A DNA stretch of 64,000 nt, taken from NCBI GenBank assembly GCA_018287875.1, contig JAGVVL010000025.1, positions 2,046,001-2,110,000 on the forward strand, given 5' to 3'. This document shows, piece after piece, positions 51,592 through 63,663 of the stretch (the stretch's first letter is position 1; each line of letters starts with the position of its first letter). The DNA is from Nigrospora sphaerica. Lineage: Eukaryota > Ascomycota > Sordariomycetes > Amphisphaeriales > Apiosporaceae. Made by a program: the position numbers and the translations under genes. A model generated the notes under the pieces. The model had not been told where the DNA came from. It made no database searches and was given only the letters and a program-made list of their open reading frames with translations.

Positions 51592-54222
51592 ATGGCTCAA
51601 GCTCAAGAAAAGATGTCGTTAGAAGACTGGCTGGACGACCTCTGCGTCCGCTTCATCATAAACCTCCCCCAGGAGGATCTGCAGTCGGTGGCTCGCATCT
51701 GCTTCCAGATCGAGGAGGCCCATTGGTTCTATGAGGACTTCATCCGGCCCTTGGATCCCAGCTTGCCCAACATGTCGTTGCGCACCTTCTGCCTGCGCAT
51801 GTTTCAGCACTGCCCCCTGTTTACCTCCTTCTCCGAGGACAACTACCTCCAGGCTTACGAAGAGTTCCTGCAGTACAAGACGCGCATCCCCGTACGCGGC
51901 GCCATCATGCTGAACTCGGAAATGGACAGCACCGTGCTGGTGCGCGGCTGGAAGAGCAGCGCCAACTGGAGTTTCCCGCGCGGCAAAATCAACAAGGACG
52001 AGGACGACCTCGACTGCGCCATCCGCGAGGTGCTCGAGGAGACCGGTCTCGATATCCGGGGCGCGGGTCTCGTCCCCGACGACAACAACGTGAAGTACAT
52101 CGAGGTCACTATGCGCGATCAACACATGCGTCTCTACGTCTTCCGGGACGTCCCCATGGATACCCTCTTCGAGCCCAAGACCCGAAAGGAAATCGGCAAG
52201 ATCCAATGGTACAAACTGCAGGACCTTCCTGCCTTCCGCAAGAAGAAGGGGACCGGCCGTGCCGAGGGTAACGCCGCCGAGGCCGCCTCCAACGCCAACA
52301 AGTTCTACATGGTCGCCCCTTTTCTCGTGCCCCTCAAGAAGTGGGTAGTGCAGCAAAAGAAGCGCGACGAGCAGAGAGCCGCACGGCAGGCTGGCCGAGC
52401 ACCGCAGATGCCCCCGCCACTGGTACAGGACGATACCCTGACCGAGGACGACCAGCAAGCCGAGCTCGACGAGATCTCGCCGCCCACTGTACCGATGGCC
52501 GCTCAGGGCCGTCCGGACGTTGCTGCGGCTGGTGGAGCTGCCAACTACGCCGACCCGTACGCCCCCGCGCATAAAGCCGCTCGCCCCGAGGCAGATGCGG
52601 GTGTCAATGCGGGCGCGGCTTTGATGTCAATACTACAGTCCAAGGCCCCTGCTTCCAACGGGTTCACGCCAGCTTCCGGCCAAGCATACTCTCACACGCC
52701 TCTCGAGCACACGTACGCGGAAGCACAACAACCCCAGGCTTCTTCTTCCCAGCGTTCCACGCAGCGGCTATCCCACCCCCAGGCGCAGCCACCCCAGTTC
52801 TCCCTTGCGCAACAGCAGCAGCAACAATATCAGCAACACCAACAGCATCAGCCGCACCAACAGCACCCGCAACACCACGAACAGCAGCATTTGCATCAGC
52901 ACCAACTCCAGAACCTGGAGCACCACCAGCACCACCAACATCAGCACCAACATCAGCACCACGAACAGCACCAGTCGCACCAGCACCAGCCGTACCAGCC
53001 GCACCAGCAGTACCAGCAGCAGTACCAGCAGTACCAGCAGCAGCAGTATCAAGTGCGGCCTCAAGTCCACATGACAACAAACCCCAACGGACAGCAAAAC
53101 ATTCACGTCACGGCTCGTGCCAACCCCAACCAGCAACCTCCTCAACTCATGCATCCCCAGCCTCAACCGCCCCAGGTACAACAATCTCGGTTGATCCGGG
53201 ATATACTGCCAACGCCCGGTGTGCCCGAGGCCACGGCACCTCCCGTTCCGCCCCACGGCCACCCACAGCAGGTTTCGCAGCAGTACCAAACATCGTTCAA
53301 TACCCAAGCGCAAGGTAGCCCCTACCAAACCAAAAAGGCCCCGGAGTTGTCGGCACACGCCATGAGTCTATTGAACGCGGTCAAGAGCAACCCGTCAGAT
53401 ACTGGTTTCAACAAACACCCTGCAGCACAACAGGGCATGTATCAGCCGAACATGGCTCAGCAGCACGGGGTCCAACCCGGGGCTCACCACAGTCCTGCAC
53501 CAGAGGGGACTCAATACTCACCTTCGGCTGCTGCCCGGCACGCCTTGCCCACAGACAAGCACCGCTCTGGACTTTTGGATATGTTCAAGCAGTCGGAAGC
53601 ATCGAAGCAGGGTCCGAATACCGAGAATGTACCCACGGGACGATCCCAGGGAGCCAGTGCTGGTTCGGGGCGGCCGGCAGAGAAGCCATATTCTGCAGTT
53701 GAAGCCCTGAGGATATCAGCCGAGCATGACATTCGGCCTCCTGCGGCCAACCCCGAGCTGAACCTTCCGTTTGGGGCACTGTCAATCGCGTCGCGTTCCA
53801 AGCCGCTCGCCGACCACGCTCCCCAGCCGTCGCCCACGCAGGCCAAGTCTGCGGCGGCAAAGTCTATTCCCTACCCGTACGGCGGCAACGGGGACCAGAG
53901 CGCGTCGCCTCTGGCCATGTCGGTGCGTGCTCCGGCGGCGTCGGCCCTTCCGGCGCCCAACACGGTGCTCAAGCCGCGGCCCGAGGCCAGCTTCGAGCAA
54001 AAGAACCAGCTTCTCTCGCTCTTTGGAAAGGGCAAGGAGCCGGCGTCGGTGCTCGACTCGCCCCACATGAGACCCCGCTCGCGCGTGGCCTCGATCGCTT
54101 CGGGGGCCGGCGACGGAGCGTCGCAGGGCAGCCGTCGTGGGAGCCAGACGCCCCTCTCGCCAGCCGACCGGGACTTCCTCTTGGGCTATCTGCAGAACGC
54201 GTCGCGCAACGTCAAGCACTAG
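51592..54222 (+). CDS. DCP2: mRNA decapping enzyme DCP2
   Basis: Single exon, 876 residues. The N-terminal Dcp2 box A regulatory domain (MSLEDWLDDLCVRFIINLP, to ~95) is followed by the Nudix hydrolase domain (~98-245). Its Nudix box fits GX5EX7REVXEEXGU exactly, from Gly131 to Leu153 (E137, R145-E146-V147, E149-E150). Dcp2 removes the m7G cap in P-bodies. The disordered C-terminal region is very rich in Gln and His (~405-487) and Pro. Four short leucine-rich helical motifs are visible: ALMSILQ (~343), MSLLNAV (~591), GLLDMFK (~660) and QLLSLFG (~806). They resemble the HLMs that bind Edc3, Scd6 or Pat1 in yeast. Met8 is an alternative start. Confidence 0.96.
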   Translation: MAQAQEKMSLEDWLDDLCVRFIINLPQEDLQSVARICFQIEEAHWFYEDFIRPLDPSLPNMSLRTFCLRMFQHCPLFTSFSEDNYLQAYEEFLQYKTRIPVRGAIMLNSEMDSTVLVRGWKSSANWSFPRGKINKDEDDLDCAIREVLEETGLDIRGAGLVPDDNNVKYIEVTMRDQHMRLYVFRDVPMDTLFEPKTRKEIGKIQWYKLQDLPAFRKKKGTGRAEGNAAEAASNANKFYMVAPFLVPLKKWVVQQKKRDEQRAARQAGRAPQMPPPLVQDDTLTEDDQQAELDEISPPTVPMAAQGRPDVAAAGGAANYADPYAPAHKAARPEADAGVNAGAALMSILQSKAPASNGFTPASGQAYSHTPLEHTYAEAQQPQASSSQRSTQRLSHPQAQPPQFSLAQQQQQQYQQHQQHQPHQQHPQHHEQQHLHQHQLQNLEHHQHHQHQHQHQHHEQHQSHQHQPYQPHQQYQQQYQQYQQQQYQVRPQVHMTTNPNGQQNIHVTARANPNQQPPQLMHPQPQPPQVQQSRLIRDILPTPGVPEATAPPVPPHGHPQQVSQQYQTSFNTQAQGSPYQTKKAPELSAHAMSLLNAVKSNPSDTGFNKHPAAQQGMYQPNMAQQHGVQPGAHHSPAPEGTQYSPSAAARHALPTDKHRSGLLDMFKQSEASKQGPNTENVPTGRSQGASAGSGRPAEKPYSAVEALRISAEHDIRPPAANPELNLPFGALSIASRSKPLADHAPQPSPTQAKSAAAKSIPYPYGGNGDQSASPLAMSVRAPAASALPAPNTVLKPRPEASFEQKNQLLSLFGKGKEPASVLDSPHMRPRSRVASIASGAGDGASQGSRRGSQTPLSPADRDFLLGYLQNASRNVKH
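52806..53050 (+). repeat. CAG/CAC-rich low-complexity tract in DCP2
   Basis: Repeated CAG, CAA, CAC and CAT codons give an almost uninterrupted Gln/His run of about 80 residues. It stays in frame and lies in the disordered C-terminal half. It is likely to vary in length between strains. Confidence 0.9.
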
Positions 54223-55030
54223 CGGGCGGCTCGCGAGGGCGCCCCGGGCGCGTTGGGCAAGCGGGCCCGAGAGTTGCATCTAATTCTATCCATTGTCATC
54301 TTGGGCGGGCTGCATCAACGGCGAGGCATGAAGGAGCATAGCGCGCGCAATGGAATAATACCCTTAGTCTAGCATAAGCACATTGTACATATAATGCAGT
54401 GGATTTGATTCTCTCCTCGGTAACCAGGATCCCCGTGTCGTCCCGGAGATGACGGATGGACCTACGTGTTTTGTTGTACACGGCCGGCCCGGCACACCAT
54501 TTGCTTCCAGGTAGGCTCGGGGGTACGTATGTAGTGTATGCCCCTCGGCTGGCCGAGTGAGGTGCCCGAAGAGGCAGGTCGCGGGGCAAACTACGACGAA
54601 CTTGGCGCCCGGCGGGTCGGGATCCGGTGCGGTTCCGACATGTCGGGTCAAGCGGTGGAGTAGCATCGTGAACGTCCGGGCCCGGCGAGTACCAACCCCC
54701 TAGAAGGAGAGAGCGACGAGAGCGTCGTTGCGTCCTGTCGACTCCTTTGGCTGGGCAGCTTCTCACTATCACGGTCCCGGTGAAACATTCAACCTGGCCA
54801 TGTCATGCTAGGACATGGTTCTCATTACTCGTAGCTCTCTGGAATGGCAAGCAGTGTGGCGGCGCATGAAAGCCCATCATATCAGGTGCAAACTTATGAA
54901 CATTGCAATTCGACCGACCAGCATCATCGGCCCTGGTATCGCTAGCGCATCCATCAAACCCGTCGTGCCATCCTTGAAGCGTGGGACATATTGTGCGTAA
55001 AAACAAGCATGGGGCGGCTTGCCGTGTTGC
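54223..55030. other. Intergenic between convergent DCP2 and RRM genes
   Basis: About 810 bp with the 3' UTRs of both convergent genes. Small frames show no domain. Nothing else is seen. Confidence 0.5.
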
Positions 55031-56731
55031 TTAAACCGTTACCCCGACAGTCGTCGTGGAAGCGGGCAACTCGGATGACGTGTCGAACATATCATCACTT
55101 TCACCATTGTCGTCTTCGTCCATGCGGAGCGTCGCAAAGCGGTTCTGCGTTCTTGCCGATACCTTTTTGGACGACGGAGGTGGCTTGGGGGGCTTGGGGG
55201 GCTTGGGCTTCGGAACGACGGGCTGAGCCTGGACTTTGAAGGGCTGGGCCTGGACTTTCAAGGGCTGGGCACACTCATCAAGATCCCAGTCGATTTTTCT
55301 TCCCTTGTACTTGCTGTTCGGCTGTCAGTACGTCTAGCTTTGCGGCATCCACGGGCTTGTCACTCACGCGCGGCTCATCATGCAGGTCTTCGCAAACATA
55401 GCGTTGTGGACCGAGTTGGTCTTGATGTAGCAGCTGTTACCCACAAACTCGACCTTAATGACAACCAAGTTGTGAATATGCTCGAGGTCATCACGTATGG
55501 TGGTCTCGGTCTGGTCCGGGTCACAGCGCCGAATCACGAGGTTCCTTGTAGCCCCCTGGGCAATCTTGCCAGCTACATGGCCAGCAAGATGGAAATGCCG
55601 CTCGGCCCATTTGATGTAGAGCTGCAGCCACACTGGATATCAGTGCCCATCGTCAGCAGTACAAGCTTAGATCACTTACGCGTTTGTTGGCGATGTGCAG
55701 ATCGTATCTTCTTGCGTGCTCGTAGAAACGGACGGCGTCTTCCTCTCGCAAGAAGGAAACGTTGGCAATATGCTCGTGCGCGCGGACGTAGATGTCCAGG
55801 ACCAGACCACCGCGAATAATATTCACTATGTCTTCATGTTTGGCGCCATCAGGGAGCCCGCAAAGAAGGACCGTTCGATTGCACACACGGGCATATCGGG
55901 CTCGGCGGACCTCTTGATGCTGTTGCCGGAAAACCGGCTGAACGGAAGGCGCCGGTTCGGGCACAAAGCCGTCAGGGGAGTAGGGCGAAGACGTACTGTC
56001 GTCGGGTACATCCACGTCTGCCCATCCCTGCTGCTGGCCGTTGGTGCTGAAGGACCGGCTCACAAAGCCGCCGCTGTTGCTGTGGCCTTGACCTGTGCCG
56101 AATCCGTAGCCGTGGTACGAGGAGCTCGCCTGGTTGCACGAGCTGAATTTCGAATAGGAAGGGCGCGCGCTGACGGGCGGGCCTGCGCGACCACCGCCAC
56201 TGCCATGATTACGGGAGACCTGGTAGCTTCCATCTTGGGCGGTCATTTCATGAAGCTCAGTCTCCCTACTCAGAAGCTTGACAAGGGTCAGTTGCCCTAG
56301 GGTCTTGGCCGAAGACAGCCCAAACTGGGTCGGGTGTACGTACTGCGATGGTGTCCTCGCTGACGCCGCCGCTTATCAGATTCCGCTGGAGGTTGGCATA
56401 CTGGCGTGCCACTGAGACTAGGGCTTCGTAGTCGGAGCTCGAGATCAAGGTGGCTGCTGGAGCAGGCTCACTTCCGGCCAGTTTCGTAAAATCGTCGGCA
56501 TGCTACAAATGCGCCTCGCGTGTTAGAAGCCTGCCTGATCAGATGCGCGCCGGGGTGCGTGGGGCCGAACTCACAACATCGGCTCTAGACGGCGGAAATA
56601 GTCAGCCTGTGTCATCACGGACACAACAGGCAAGGATGGGAACCGGGAGGGGCTAAGAAAAACACACCTGCGCAACAGAGTCTCGAAATAGCTACGCTCG
56701 ATGGTAACAGCATCGGTTGCAGTGTATGGCG
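55031..56731 (-). CDS. Two-RRM RNA-binding protein; 5' exons uncertain
   Basis: Four 3' exons join cleanly: 56502-56344, 56276-55680, 55621-55368 and 55313-55031, with introns of 67, 58 and 54 nt. They encode HADDFTKLAG..., a Gly/Ser/Tyr-rich region, and RRM1 (NRTVLLCGLPDGAKHEDIVN, LVLDIYVRAHEHIANVSFL). RRM2 follows (GATRNLVIRRCDPDQTETTI, IHNLVVIKVEFVGNSCYI, HNAMFAKTCMMSRAKYKGR), then a PKPPKPPKPPP linker. The conserved fungal pattern GATRNLVIRxC...HNAMFA is familiar from unnamed RRM proteins. Upstream, a likely first exon starts MAPYTATDAVTIERSYFETLLR at 56731, and an exon (ADYFRRLEPM, ending 56575) sits between. Both of their junctions are one base out of phase, so the 5' model is unresolved. 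Confidence 0.78.
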
Positions 56732-56734
56732 CCA

Positions 56735-59700
56735 TATCGCGGGGGCCCGAGTGACGAGTGCGTCAATGTCAATGTCAAATACGGTTTGACCCCTCCCGAT
56801 CCGGATGGGTTTATAAAAAAACGAAGAAGTGCTGGGCCACGGTTGACAGGCGCACCTTCCCAAGGGGAGCGAGAACCACCGGTGGTCTGGGTGTGACACG
56901 AGAGTTGGTTCGGTTTGGACGCCGACAGCAAGAATAGAATAGCTGGGTTTGGTTTACTCGTTCCTGCCACATACTGTAACTGCCGCTGTAGGCACACCGC
57001 GGTGGTGTTTCAAAAGACGTGTTGGCAGCGGCTGGCTTTCCAGCCTCTGCCGCATTCACCTACCTGATAAGAAAGTATTGAAAGTGTCATGGGACGTAAT
57101 GTAATGTACAATACCTGCCATGCTACCCCCCAAACGTTTTGTTAGTCAGGCAGCTGCTTGTCCCCGGCTGCATGTAGGTGCTCCAAGGTACAGGACGGGC
57201 ACTGTCAGATACCCCTCAAGCACCGCATTACTCCAAGTTCGCGGTCCCAAGTTGGCATCGTGCAACATCTCCCATATCCCCTTGAAGGGGAGGCATACTC
57301 CTCAGCCTTGGCAATGAATGCACAAAGGGCGGGTTTCCATTGTCTTTTTCCACTTCCCCACGTTAGATGCCGGTGACAGATATCAAGTACCACCTGGATA
57401 TATACGTACTTAGGTAGCATCTGATAAATCGGCAGAGCTTGTGGCTCTCCTGTGTTTGCTCCAGCCCATCCTCCCATGCTAGCTCCAGCCGCTGCAGCAG
57501 TTGATATCCAGCGCATGGGAGACCAGGCGCGGAGACATGCGTCTGAACCCAGGCTGGGGACCTATCTTGGTCAATGGATTGATTGGTATCCACCCCTCTC
57601 TGCCTTGATGTAGGTCAGGTAAGGTAGCCTGAAGACGAACATACCGTTTACGTCGGAGCTGTAAACGGACGTTAACAGCTATGATTATTTTGTCATATCC
57701 AATATGTTGCCCTGGCCTGTCCCGATAGCCATGTGTAGGTATCCGGTGCTTCTAGTTGCGCATTCTGTTGGCGTGGGCCCTGCTCTCCCGTTTGCCGAAT
57801 TCCCTGCCCCGTTCCCGGACCGGGACAGAATGCAGGTCGGCTTCCGTGAGTCGTCGATGCCCCGTACTTGGGTAGAGTAGTAGCAAACCTGCAGGGCGTC
57901 TGGCCAGAAACGAGCAACATACGCATACGGTGGTTGAGATGTCTCGGTGACTTCCGCAAGACGCCGACGTGCTGGCTTTGGTGCTTTCGGAGAGAATGGT
58001 CCGTGTGCACGCAAGTGTTGGCTGGCCTCGCCGGAGGTCGATCCGAACTGTTAGGTCAGATGTCCGTTCCGCCGGCGGGTAGATCAGCGTCCGTCCCTCG
58101 CGGATCACACTTAGTTAGCCCGGCCTCTAACCCGACGACATGTCTCGCTCGAACCTCGGCCTTTTATTCGATACCGCATCCATCAAGCGCGCTGGTGTTC
58201 GTTTGAACCTCTGGAGCTTTCCGGCCAAGCCAACGCCTGCCCTGCCGGCTACAAAGTAGGTGCCAGGTGATGACTAGAAATTGGTCTTGCCAAGAGACAG
58301 CGTTACCTCCGACATCCATGAGCAATGCATGGGTTCGGCAGCCGTTGCAGTTATTGTTTTCGGTACATGCTGATGCTGAGCATTCCCTACCCGGCTGTTT
58401 CCCGAAACGAGGCTTACTTCCCGACCCATATATTGGGTCGGAGTCGCCCGTTCGTTTGCACGGCCTGGGCCTTGAGAAAGGACGTGCCTGCTTAGGTGAA
58501 GTGGCAGAAACCACGGGATTCGATAGCCACCATGACTCAGAAGATATACCATCGGCAACTTCCTTAGGGGCCATTCCGACAGGACCTATCCGGCCGTGCC
58601 AATGTCCCAACCCGTCCAAACCCGGGCGAGCCACGACGCCATGTGAATTTCAGCAGGTTCTACACCGTGCCTTTTGCAGCTCGTCTGCGATGAATCAATC
58701 GTATGTAGCATCAGGGCGCATGCCGTGGCATCCCTTTAGGAGCCAGGCCAACATAAGCAAACTCGGCATCGACAACTTACTCGATAGCGTAGAGCAGATT
58801 GCGAAGACTGCTCACGATGGCAGCGTCGGACTCCCCGAAAGAGTTAGAAAAAGGGGCCGAGACGAAGTGCAATGATGCCTAGTGAGTTCATGGCCACCGC
58901 AGCCTACCACATCTTGAGTTCTCGAATCTGTCTGTGACGACATCCCCTCGGACTGGTGGGGGAGGACTTGTACGTGGGCGTGCAATCATCGCGGGTTGGT
59001 CGTGCGATGTGGCCAGGAAACTGAGCCCGGAGGCGGGAATACGTAGCCTTCTGTTGAGAAAGGCACGGCGCGCTCGGAGCGGTCAAGATCTGATTCGTCC
59101 CTGTAGCCCGATGGATGCAGGCACCAACCAGACTTTCAATGCCAGGACAACTGGGGGACCACGGCAAACTTGCGTGGCCCTTGGAGATTTCTCGCGAGGG
59201 CCGATGGCCGGTCACATGGTAGCATTCGAGGTAAGAAGCCCATGGCCACGACGAAATGACACTTGGAATTGAATTGTTGACGACGTCGAGCATCAAAGTC
59301 TCGGTCGGGCGGTGTGATGTACGGTGCTGCGGTGTCGAACAAACCCTAGACGGGCTTTGGAGGGGGAGGTCGATCTGCAGACTGTCACTCGCGCAGTCGC
59401 ATATATGTAGGTAGGCGTTGGCGCGGGCGAGGACCAGCTGTACCTCTTAAGCGGTGCGGGAGTCATTGGGCGTCCGGACCTGCCTTGGGGAGATCCACCC
59501 GCGTTCCACCACGTTGGTATCGCGGCAGTCAGGACCACGCCAACCAAACGTGAAATAGGCCGCCTTCAGTGTCAATGGAGATTCCTGACGGACGGCGGCG
59601 TTTTGGACGAAACAGGCCAGCAGCATCCCATTAATGAAGCCACGCACATATAGGCCGGCAGATTCACGAGTCGTGCCGTCAGCCCATTCATATCGGACGA

Positions 59701-62151
59701 AGGACTGTGATCTACTCGTGCGGCAGAGACAGGTACGCCGGCTCGCGGGGCTCGAGCCCACGGCACCGCCTGGTCCCGTGTGCTTCAGTACGTCCTTACA
59801 TGGTACGCGCAATGTTGCAGGCGGCGGGCGGCGGCACGCGGCCTGGCGCGGCAACACTTTACGCGACCTGCATGGAACGTCACCCCCCCATCAGTCTCTG
59901 TAGGTGCAGGTGCTGGCGCCGGACCCCAAGCTCGCTGGCCACAGGGGAAGCTTTTGCGGAGGCTGGTTGGCGGGAGGAATGCCTTGCCGTCGCTGGGGGC
60001 GGATAGGTACATGGGCAGACTGGATGGCTATCGACGTTCCACCCTTGGAGTCGTGAAGGTTCCGGTAGTCCGCCGCCCATGGCAGGCACGGCTGTGGGTT
60101 GATGTCGAGGACAGGCCATAGGGCTGCATTCCGAGCGCGTACGTGACCTCACACGAGCGGAGGCGCAGAGAGGAAGGGTGGCGGGGTGAGCCAGGCAAGA
60201 GAGTATGAGGCCATCCCAAGCATCGAGGGCAGTGGATGGGATGGATGTCTCTCCCAGTCGGAATCCACGAGACGGGCGACCTAGGCTGGGAGAATCATAG
60301 GTAGGGTGGATTGCGAGGATGGGTGGGTGGGCGAGCGAGACGCTATTTTTAGGTTGCTGCTGTACGGGGTACTAGAGTATTCCATACGGGCTGCAGGCTT
60401 CGTCGCACTGTTGTACAGAGGGGCCGGCCGTGAGACGACGGGACGTAGACAGAAGTAACGGAGGGGCCCGACGAATCCTCTCCATCTTTCTGGCCCTGGC
60501 TGGCTGAGTGCTTCCCACCTCCGGCCGGTAGACAATGGGAGGATGGACCGGATGGAATTCAAGCCAAGTAAGTCGCGGCAGTGAACAGCCAGCCACCGAG
60601 CCACTCTGCGTTCTGCATTCTGCACAGTTGGAAGCACTTCCGCCCATAGGTCCATTCCCGTCCCCCTCTCATGCACCTCTTGCGCTCCCGCCCCACCGCT
60701 TTAACAGAATACGATCCCTGGGCTTTCGGTCCAGGCGCACCCGATCGCCCATCACTGGGTCGACTTTGGGGGGATACTAGGGGTCTGCCTTGGCGCGAGT
60801 GGTTGAGGATGCCACGCCACAGCTTGTTTTTTCTTGATGCTCGGTGTAGGTCTTTCTCTCCCTTTCTTTCCACCGTGTACTATGGATTACTGGAGGGCCC
60901 TCATGCGCTGCTGCTAGGGAGGTTGTCTTCTAATAGTACACGGGCAGCTAACGGATGAGCGCTGATGTATGGATGGATGGATGGATCCAGGAGATAGGCA
61001 GAGATATGCAGAGCACGCAAAGACACTATTGCGCTTGCTCCGTGCTGCGCCTCCGCCGTCACCCTGACCTGAGAGCCTGAGTTGCGCAGCTGGCCCGAGG
61101 CCTGTTGAGCCTGTCTCGTCTCGTTGCAGGAGCAGGCCGGCATAAGCTAGGCCTGCGGGCTAAAGTTCGTCAGACCTCCTCGGGCTCCCCAAGCAGCGGC
61201 GGCGGCGGCGGCGGCGGCGCATGAACTGGCCGGCCCCACCAACGCATGCATGGATGGCTCACGCACCAAGCCCTTCTGGGCCCGGTAAGTGCCACCCGTG
61301 GGCCAACGCTCTTCTCGTGTTCATCGATCCACGGCCCAGAAACCCAGAAATCCCAGACGCTGGCCGATGCCTCCCCTGCTTTCATCGCCCCCCTCCCGTG
61401 AATAGCGGGCAGGGGGAGAGGCCCAGATGCCTGCCTCCCCCCGTCGACCGTCTCCCCCCCCCCGAGAGACGAAGAGAATGGGCTGGCCGGCATCCCAGGA
61501 TCAGCTAGACGCGATTACCTAAACCCTGGGAGCCCACGTCTAAGCCTCCCAGCATGCTCCCATTTTCCCGCCCTCTTCTCCCCAGCCCGTCCCGAGGATT
61601 CGCAGAGATCGTACTTCCTCTCCCAACCTGTCCTCCGCCTGGTTGTCCTGAAGCACTTCTTCTCCCTGGATAATTCCTTCGCCAGAGTTGTCCGACGCTC
61701 GCTACCGACTTACACGTTCGCTATTTGGATATCCGAGACCCCGTGGTGGAATTAATTTGACCAGCGTCCGTGTGGTTGGCCTAATTGCCCGTCGCGCCTT
61801 TGCACTGTGGCGTTTTTTCCCTCGAGCCAAGCATCAACAAGACCCAAGGCGGCCCAGCCGAAGAAAAAGGAGGCCCCAGCCGCAGCGACCTCTGCCCGGC
61901 GCTTTTACTGCCCTCCCCCGTGCAACGCAAAGTGATCCCACCTCATCGCGGCCTCGTATTTGCGTTTTCGACCCGAAGGTGTCACAGCAGCTTCGATTCT
62001 AGAATTCGGCAACCACAGCTGTTGGGTGGAACCCCTTACGATATCCTTTCCCCTTCGCAGTCCCGCCCGCTACCGTTAGGGGCTTGATTGAGAATCATCT
62101 CAATCCGCGTTCCAGCACCAAAACACGCACACGCAGCCATCAAACCTCAAG
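56735..62151. other. 5.4 kb region without a supportable protein gene
   Basis: Open frames up to 202 codons occur on both strands but have no domains, and many overlap antisense. Simple repeats include four ATGG units (~60968-60985) and a GGC run (~61197-61220). The last ~700 bp are a pyrimidine-rich leader before the 62152 gene. A B-box-like word near 59738-59755 lacks a tRNA fold. Unannotated non-coding RNA genes cannot be excluded. Confidence 0.5.
61197..61220. repeat. (GGC)n microsatellite
   Basis: Eight or so GGC/GCG units in a row in the upstream region of the 62152 gene. It is non-coding on present evidence. Confidence 0.8.
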
Positions 62152-63110
62152 ATGAGAGCCTCGAGCAGCTTGGGTCAGATTCTGACCGCCGCCGTCGCTC
62201 TGTCGGGCACCGTCGCAGCCTGGCCGGAATGGCTCCCTGATGTCGATGCCCTCGTGGTTCGTCAGGACAGCTCACGTAAGTTCTTGCTAGTACCGTCCCC
62301 TGGCAGCGTTGGGACTGGGCTGAATTATCTAATCCAACAGCACCGCCCTCGGCCACTCAAACCGCCGACCCAACAACAGCAACCGACAAAGCAAGCGCAA
62401 CCGACAAGGGCAAGGCCACGCCCACACCCGCTGATGGCGGCGACAAGTCGGACCAGCCCAAGAAAACGAATGATCCCAACACGGCCAACCTGAACACGGG
62501 CGGCATGACCATCACAGGCACGGGCAAGGGCTCGATACCGACGGGCAAGGGCAGCAACAGCACTCACAGCATGTTCGACCCTCGGGACCCGGCGGGCGGC
62601 ATTTCCATGATCACGCCGGCGCCCACCGACGGAACTCAGCTCTACCGCATTGGAGACACGATAACCTGGAAGTGGAACTACACATCGCTGCAGGGCACGC
62701 CCACCGCCATCGATGTTCTGGTCTCGTGCAGCATCGCGACGGAGACGTGGACCCTGACGCAGAACATGACGTACGAGGAGACGGGGTCCTTCACGTGGGA
62801 CACCAACGCCTACATGCAGACGGCCGTCGACAAGCAGCTCCTGACGGAGGAGTACACGCTGATCGTCTACGACGCCGACAGCTCCATCAAGGCCACGGTC
62901 GAACCCGGCTACCTCGGCGTCTTCAATTCGTTCAAGTTCGGCATGTACACGCCCAAGCCCTACCAGAACCTGGGCGAGTGGAAGTGCGCGACCTGCAGCG
63001 GCGGCAACAGCGACCTGGACCGGAAAGCCCTCGGCTTTGCCCTCTCCATGAGCGTCATAACCGTGCTGAGTTTCACGTGGTTCGTCGCCGGCTTCGGGGC
63101 GTTGGTGTAG
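62152..63110 (+). CDS. DUF7137-type secretory-pathway membrane protein
   Basis: Two exons, 62152-62275 and 62341-63110, with a 65-nt intron (GTAAGT, AACAG, phase 1), give 297 residues. A signal peptide (SSSLGQILTAAVALSGTVAA) is followed by AWPEWLPDVDALVVRQDSS, then a Thr/Lys/Asp-rich disordered linker (TPTPADGGDKSDQPKKTND). The conserved beta-rich domain follows: GGISMITPAPTDGTQLYRIG, TITWKWNYTSLQGTPTAID, TWTLTQNMTYEETGSFTWDT, EEYTLIVYDADSSI. The C-terminus is one transmembrane helix (ALGFALSMSVITVLSFTWFVA). This layout matches fungal proteins annotated as DUF7137, a fibronectin-like luminal domain of unknown function. Reading through the intron would break the linker, which supports the model. 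Confidence 0.85.
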
Positions 63111-63663
63111 GACCCTCCACTCCCCGGAGGGCGATGGAATCGCGACTCGACTCGTGCTCGCCCGCCCCTGCCTCTTCGACTGTGAATATTAAAACATCCT
63201 CCGAGGGCCCCGCCGCTCGGGGCTCTTGTACAACTGGTAATTCTTGGGCACGATGTCACTTCATGTACTGGCGTTCTACACTTTGCGACGGCCACGCTTT
63301 CGGCTACAACATAAAGAAAGGGGGAACTACCGGCGTGGTATGCAAAATTTTTGGGGATGGATACGGCGAAGGACGCGTGCATATGATATCTACCGTCGCA
63401 TGATACGAGGCTACAATTTAATGATGCATCAACCTATTCAACCTATACATGAATATGTGCACCGTACCTAAGTTTCACGAGCCTGCGTACTGCCAGTGCC
63501 CACTTACCTGAGCACAACTGGCGACGGCACAACCGTCGAGTCTATATATCACCGGATACGCACCTAAACGCGCCATCAGAGGGGGTATCGTTCGAATTGA
63601 GTTTGCAAGCGGCAACGAATAAGGCCCATGCCGCGACGCCGCGTACCGTCGGCGCAAGGTTTA
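63111..63663. other. Intergenic between convergent DUF7137-type and KIN28 genes
   Basis: About 550 bp holding two 3' UTRs. No other feature is recognised. Confidence 0.5.

Noticed and set aside
59735..59760. B-box-like GGCTCGAGCCCC on the minus strand
   Set aside because: The T arm is weak and no matching 5' tRNA half is found within 150 bp.
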